DNA of 64,000 bases from Phyllobacterium myrsinacearum (GTDB taxonomy: Bacteria; Pseudomonadota; Alphaproteobacteria; Rhizobiales; Rhizobiaceae). How positions within the stretch are numbered: the stretch's first letter is position 1; each line of letters begins with the position of its first letter. A program made the position numbers and the translations under genes. This document shows positions 60,993-64,000 of this stretch, piece after piece. The notes beneath the pieces were generated by a model. That model ran no database searches and was not told where the DNA came from. It worked only from the letters and a program-made list of their open reading frames with translations. The DNA lies in assembly GCF_014138285.1 (NCBI RefSeq), contig NZ_JACGXN010000005.1:62001-126000 (forward strand), in the 5' to 3' direction.

Positions 60993-62111
60993 ATGATCGG
61001 CACACGCTATGTGATCAAAAACGGCGATACGTTGTGGTCTATTGCACGCGACCAATTGGGTGGCGGTACGCAATGGCCCCGAATCTGGCGCTATAACAAC
61101 CGGCGTGAAGTGGTCCGCAGCACAGGACATGGAATACCTGACCCTGATCTGATCCACGCCGGGCGCACCATTCTCATCCCCGTTTTGCCAGGTCAGCGCT
61201 CCACCACCCGGGTTGCGGAGGCGGGATCTGCCCGTCCGACATTACCCGCAGTACCACCGGTGCCCACCCCCAAGCCCTCAAGCCAATCATCACATCCAAC
61301 GTCATCCACTGCACCAACGAGCAATGCAAGCAATCTGAAGAGCCAGCTCAAGGACATCAAACTGCCGGCAGCCCTCAAATACACGCTGAAACAGGAGCAG
61401 AAGCTCGAGACACCCACGGCAACGATAGAGTTTCAGCTCACGGGCGATGTTTTGTTGATGTCGAGTTCCAGCGCGGCAATTACCCATAGCGTCAGCGATC
61501 AGAAAACCGAAATCAAAACAACATCAGCCATGCATCATGCCTTTGGGGAACTCGTCAGCGACAACCGGTTCATTTTCGACCCGAAGAAGAATGAGTGCAC
61601 TGTCCGCTCAATGATCGTCAGCCAAAGCAATTCACCCAACATATCGACCGTGGCTACCGCAGCCGGTTTTGAAATGAGCCCGCTCAATCCGGTACCAAAA
61701 CTACGCTTTGAACTGAGGCTGCCGAAGCTGAACGGGCGTATCAATGGCTTCCTCTACACGGCCGTGGACGTGAAATTCGTTATACTGATCACACCCAAAC
61801 CCCAGCAACCGATGGGACCTTCTCCGCGCATGTTGCCGGTGCTTGTTCCACAGGCACAGCCTCAACCTGGAACCAACTGGAAGAAAGTCGTTGGAGTCGG
61901 CCTGGTAGTTACCGGCGGTGTGATTATCGTTGCCACAGTTGTGGAGGATTTCTTTACGGCTGGTGCTGGCGTGGCAGACGATCCGGCATCGTTTGCCGCT
62001 GCCGCTGCGCTGTTTGCGCGTGGTGCGGCTGCGTTTCGTGCCGCGACAGTCTTGCCCAGCGTGGCGCCTGCGACCTTTATGGTGCGCAATTCTCTTGAGC
62101 TGGCGCATTGA
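60993..62111 (+). CDS. LysM-domain protein with hydrophobic C-terminal segment
   Basis: 372 residues with GGGGGA 6 nt before the ATG. Residues 5-64 form a LysM domain (RYVIKNGDTLWSIARDQLG ... PDPDLIHAGRTILIPV) of the type found in phage-tail-like and secretion-linked proteins. A Pro/Ser/Thr-rich linker follows (about 70-110). A central beta-rich part (about 120-260) has no recognised fold. Residues about 290-345 are hydrophobic, with a VEDFFTAGAGVADDPASFAAA stretch like that in toxin or effector proteins. No signal peptide is seen. It overlaps the next gene (TTGA) and lies close to a type VI secretion regulator, so it may be a secreted or apparatus-associated protein. Confidence 0.7.
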   Translation: MIGTRYVIKNGDTLWSIARDQLGGGTQWPRIWRYNNRREVVRSTGHGIPDPDLIHAGRTILIPVLPGQRSTTRVAEAGSARPTLPAVPPVPTPKPSSQSSHPTSSTAPTSNASNLKSQLKDIKLPAALKYTLKQEQKLETPTATIEFQLTGDVLLMSSSSAAITHSVSDQKTEIKTTSAMHHAFGELVSDNRFIFDPKKNECTVRSMIVSQSNSPNISTVATAAGFEMSPLNPVPKLRFELRLPKLNGRINGFLYTAVDVKFVILITPKPQQPMGPSPRMLPVLVPQAQPQPGTNWKKVVGVGLVVTGGVIIVATVVEDFFTAGAGVADDPASFAAAAALFARGAAAFRAATVLPSVAPATFMVRNSLELAH

Positions 62112-62929
62112 TACTGTCGCGTCGAGCCATGCTGATCGCCGCGTTGGCGATGGCCGGCGGCGGGGCCTATCTGCTCGACAGGCCCACCGACGGCGAAATT
62201 GGTGATCTCGACGCTTTTGCGCGTACCCTTGGTGAGCGGCAGGGATTGGTGATCGGTTTCGGCGATCCCAAGAGTTTTTTCGTTCCGCCTTACCTCGCTG
62301 CAGATGCTGAGGTGCAAGGTGTCACATTTGATCCCGCGGATCGGGGCATGATCGATGCGTCATTGAAGGGCATTGCCAAGGCTTTCGATGCCTATCCGGA
62401 GAAATGCCTCGGCAGAATTATCAAGGCTGTCTTTATCGCGGGGAAGATTCTTATCAACGGTACCGAGGTTGGAGGTACCTATGGTCAGGATTGGATATTT
62501 GTGGCGTCGCCGCGCAATGTGCCTGCGGAAACGCGCCAGCTCGCAGCCGAGCTCGATGTTCACCATGAGACAAGCTCGTTCGTCTGGTGGCGGAATCCCT
62601 CGCTTCAAACTGCTTTCAAGGCGCAGGAACCGGTTGGCTGGAGCTTCCAGAACGATGCGGCCGATCAGGTCGCGCGCGGGCAGGGAGCCGAGCCAGGCAT
62701 CGAAACCGGCTTTCTGTCGGCCTATGGAGCAACGACGCCGGAGAATGATTTCAATACGTATGCCGAGATTGTTTTTTCCGATCCGGCGCGGATGAAGGAC
62801 CTGGCAAAGAAAGCACCCTTGATCGCCAAGAAGCTCGGCCTCGTTCTCGATGCCTACATCACAATCGACCCGCGGCTGAACGAGACCTTTTCACGAACCG
62901 GTCTGCTGGAAGCGGCCTCCCGATCGTAA
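62108..62929 (+). CDS. Tat-like anchored protein with degenerate metallopeptidase signature, function unknown
   Basis: 273 residues from a TTG at 62108 that overlaps the LysM stop (TTGA); this start gives SRRAMLIAAL, a twin-arginine-like signal or anchor, which an ATG at 62129 would lose. HHETSS at residues 152-157 followed by YGATTPENDFNTYAE (206-220) resembles the HExxH plus distal Glu layout of gluzincin-type zinc peptidases. The second His is replaced by Ser, so activity is uncertain. The tight overlap makes it a likely functional partner (enzyme, immunity or accessory protein) of the LysM protein. Confidence 0.6.
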   Translation: MILSRRAMLIAALAMAGGGAYLLDRPTDGEIGDLDAFARTLGERQGLVIGFGDPKSFFVPPYLAADAEVQGVTFDPADRGMIDASLKGIAKAFDAYPEKCLGRIIKAVFIAGKILINGTEVGGTYGQDWIFVASPRNVPAETRQLAAELDVHHETSSFVWWRNPSLQTAFKAQEPVGWSFQNDAADQVARGQGAEPGIETGFLSAYGATTPENDFNTYAEIVFSDPARMKDLAKKAPLIAKKLGLVLDAYITIDPRLNETFSRTGLLEAASRS

Positions 62930-62942
62930 TTCTCAGAGATTG

Positions 62943-64000
62943 CTAGAGAGCAATGGCGACAATCGTAAGATTATCCTCGGCGCCGTTAATCAGGCTGTCG
63001 TCAACAAGTCTGTCAACGATGGATTCGACACGGCTCGCGCCGGAAAAGCTGGAAACGATGTTGTCAAGGACACTGCGCGCAATATTAGCCGTCATGAGAA
63101 GAAAGCGGTCGCCGGGCATGAGATCGCCGGTTACTGTCGCGGATGCCGCATGCAGTTGCAGTTTCAGCGTCGAACTGGATCGTTTGCTGAGGGCAGTATC
63201 CGTCAGTTCAGTAACCTGCCCGTCCCGCAACAACAGGCAATGCACATTACCCTGCACGAGGAGGCCAAACCTGCGCTGACGGAAGACAAAACTCAGCGAA
63301 CCCGCCTGCAAGGCTAGTCCGGCAACGGCGATGTCGAGACGTTCGGTCAAGGCATGCTTGGCGTCTTCAAGGCGATCCGTCAAAATCCGGAGTGCGTCCT
63401 CGACGCTTTCCGGCAGTGGGACACTGTCCAGAGAAGCCAGTAGAAAACGTGAAATAGTGGCGCTACGGCTCAGCCCGAAAGTGCCGTCTGCGATTGATAC
63501 GAGACCCTTTTCGAGTTTGAAGACAAAGCTTTCGGTATTTTGCTCGGCAAGGGTACCGCGATGGGAACGGCCGGCCACTGAGATTTCGCCCACAGACTGG
63601 GCTTCAGAAAACATCCCGTTATTGTGCAGGGATTGGCCGCTTTGCCTGGCTCTTGCAAATTCATCGTTGAATGTGGAGGACGCCGTATCGTCCTTGAAAA
63701 ACGATGCGAAGGCGGTGGCTGCCGGCCAACCGGGGTATAGCGACATGCCCGGCTTCCGGCGATCGGATCCCGAGGTCCACCACAACGACTGCGGTATCGA
63801 TTTGCTGCCGGCAAGCGCTGCAGCCAGAGGGGCAAAGGCACCGGCCTGTGACGAGGGCTCGCCCAGGGGGCTCAGGCTCGCAGGAATGACGTCAAGGTCA
63901 AACGCCTTCTTTGCCAATTGATGATCGAAATAGTCGATGTCAAATTCGTCTTCCAGAACGCTCAGCAAAACGTCTTCAAGCGAGTGCAGCCAATCATCCG
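62943..64000 (-). CDS. TagF-PppA fusion, type VI secretion regulator (partial)
   Basis: The frame runs off the right edge; 352 codons are visible. The upstream part, including SLWWTSGSDRRKPGMSLYPG, is the C-terminus of a TagF (ImpM) domain. From about SHRGTLAEQN onward a PP2C-fold domain (PppA) follows. Such TagF-PppA fusions are known from Agrobacterium, where TagF represses type VI secretion and PppA opposes threonine phosphorylation. In the phosphatase part the DGxxG Asp (ADGTFG) and final DNxT (EDNLT) are kept. The NED motif is changed and SDG is replaced by TAN, so phosphatase activity may be weak or lost. Confidence 0.75.
   Translation of the reverse strand, partial: DDWLHSLEDVLLSVLEDEFDIDYFDHQLAKKAFDLDVIPASLSPLGEPSSQAGAFAPLAAALAGSKSIPQSLWWTSGSDRRKPGMSLYPGWPAATAFASFFKDDTASSTFNDEFARARQSGQSLHNNGMFSEAQSVGEISVAGRSHRGTLAEQNTESFVFKLEKGLVSIADGTFGLSRSATISRFLLASLDSVPLPESVEDALRILTDRLEDAKHALTERLDIAVAGLALQAGSLSFVFRQRRFGLLVQGNVHCLLLRDGQVTELTDTALSKRSSSTLKLQLHAASATVTGDLMPGDRFLLMTANIARSVLDNIVSSFSGASRVESIVDRLVDDSLINGAEDNLTIVAIAL

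Noticed and set aside
1-64000. tRNA, rRNA, integrase, transposase or attachment sites
   Set aside because: No sequence with tRNA-like arms or rRNA segments, and no transposase or integrase motif, was recognised on either strand by reading; a covariance-model scan would be needed to be certain.

Overview
The window looks like accessory chromosomal DNA of an alphaproteobacterium of the order Hyphomicrobiales, most like the Brucellaceae (Ochrobactrum/Brucella). This is judged from content: two IalB-family proteins, a short DUF4167 protein, a TagF-PppA fusion, a TerC/YjbE protein, many carbohydrate ABC transporters of UgpC type, and moderately high GC. No rRNA, tRNA, CRISPR array, integrase or complete insertion sequence was seen. 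Both ends cut genes: a thioredoxin-reductase-like oxidoreductase at the left and a type VI secretion regulator at the right.

Positions 0.5-18.5 kb form a uronide/oligouronide utilisation region. A GH88 unsaturated glucuronyl hydrolase and a LacI regulator lie on the minus strand. Divergent from them is a carbohydrate ABC importer (two permeases, ATPase, Tat-exported binding protein) followed by a DUF2264 protein. Next come KdgD (5-dehydro-4-deoxyglucarate dehydratase) and a FadR-type regulator on the minus strand. Divergent again is an oligopeptide-type importer (binding protein, two permeases, two ATPases) in one operon with a mannonate dehydratase and an IolB-like isomerase. The likely scheme is import of oligouronides, cleavage by GH88 and entry of the monomers into KDG/ketoglutarate-semialdehyde pathways, although several classical steps are not encoded here.

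Positions 18.8-30 kb are mixed: a methyltransferase, a PheC-like periplasmic cyclohexadienyl dehydratase, an exported alpha/beta hydrolase, an IalB protein, an MDR oxidoreductase with a divergent LysR regulator, then a second LysR regulator divergent from an M20 amidohydrolase, an AbgT transporter and an MFS transporter. Positions 30-35 kb hold a symmetric, divergent set of two-component systems: LytS-type kinase plus LytTR regulator to the left, LuxR-type regulator plus a paralogous LytS-type kinase to the right, followed by two small membrane proteins.

Positions 35-42.5 kb are a GntR-controlled sugar locus: GH4 glycosidase, PfkB kinase and a complete ABC importer, with a clear palindromic operator. 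Positions 42.6-49.6 kb carry a TerC protein, a large autotransporter translationally coupled to a second IalB protein, a decayed LuxR helix-turn-helix fragment, a hybrid histidine kinase and a small lipoprotein. Positions 50-59 kb hold a mini-DUF4167 gene with an upstream small ORF, then a LacI-controlled sugar locus: Gfo/Idh/MocA oxidoreductase, TIM-barrel epimerase, a third carbohydrate ABC importer and a DUF1932-type dehydrogenase, again with a clear operator.

Positions 59.3-64 kb begin with a MarR-GNAT fusion gene that carries a perfect palindrome upstream, and lead into what appears to be the edge of a type VI secretion locus. This edge contains a LysM protein with a hydrophobic C-terminal segment, a Tat-like protein with a degenerate metallopeptidase signature overlapping it, and the TagF-PppA fusion truncated by the window end.
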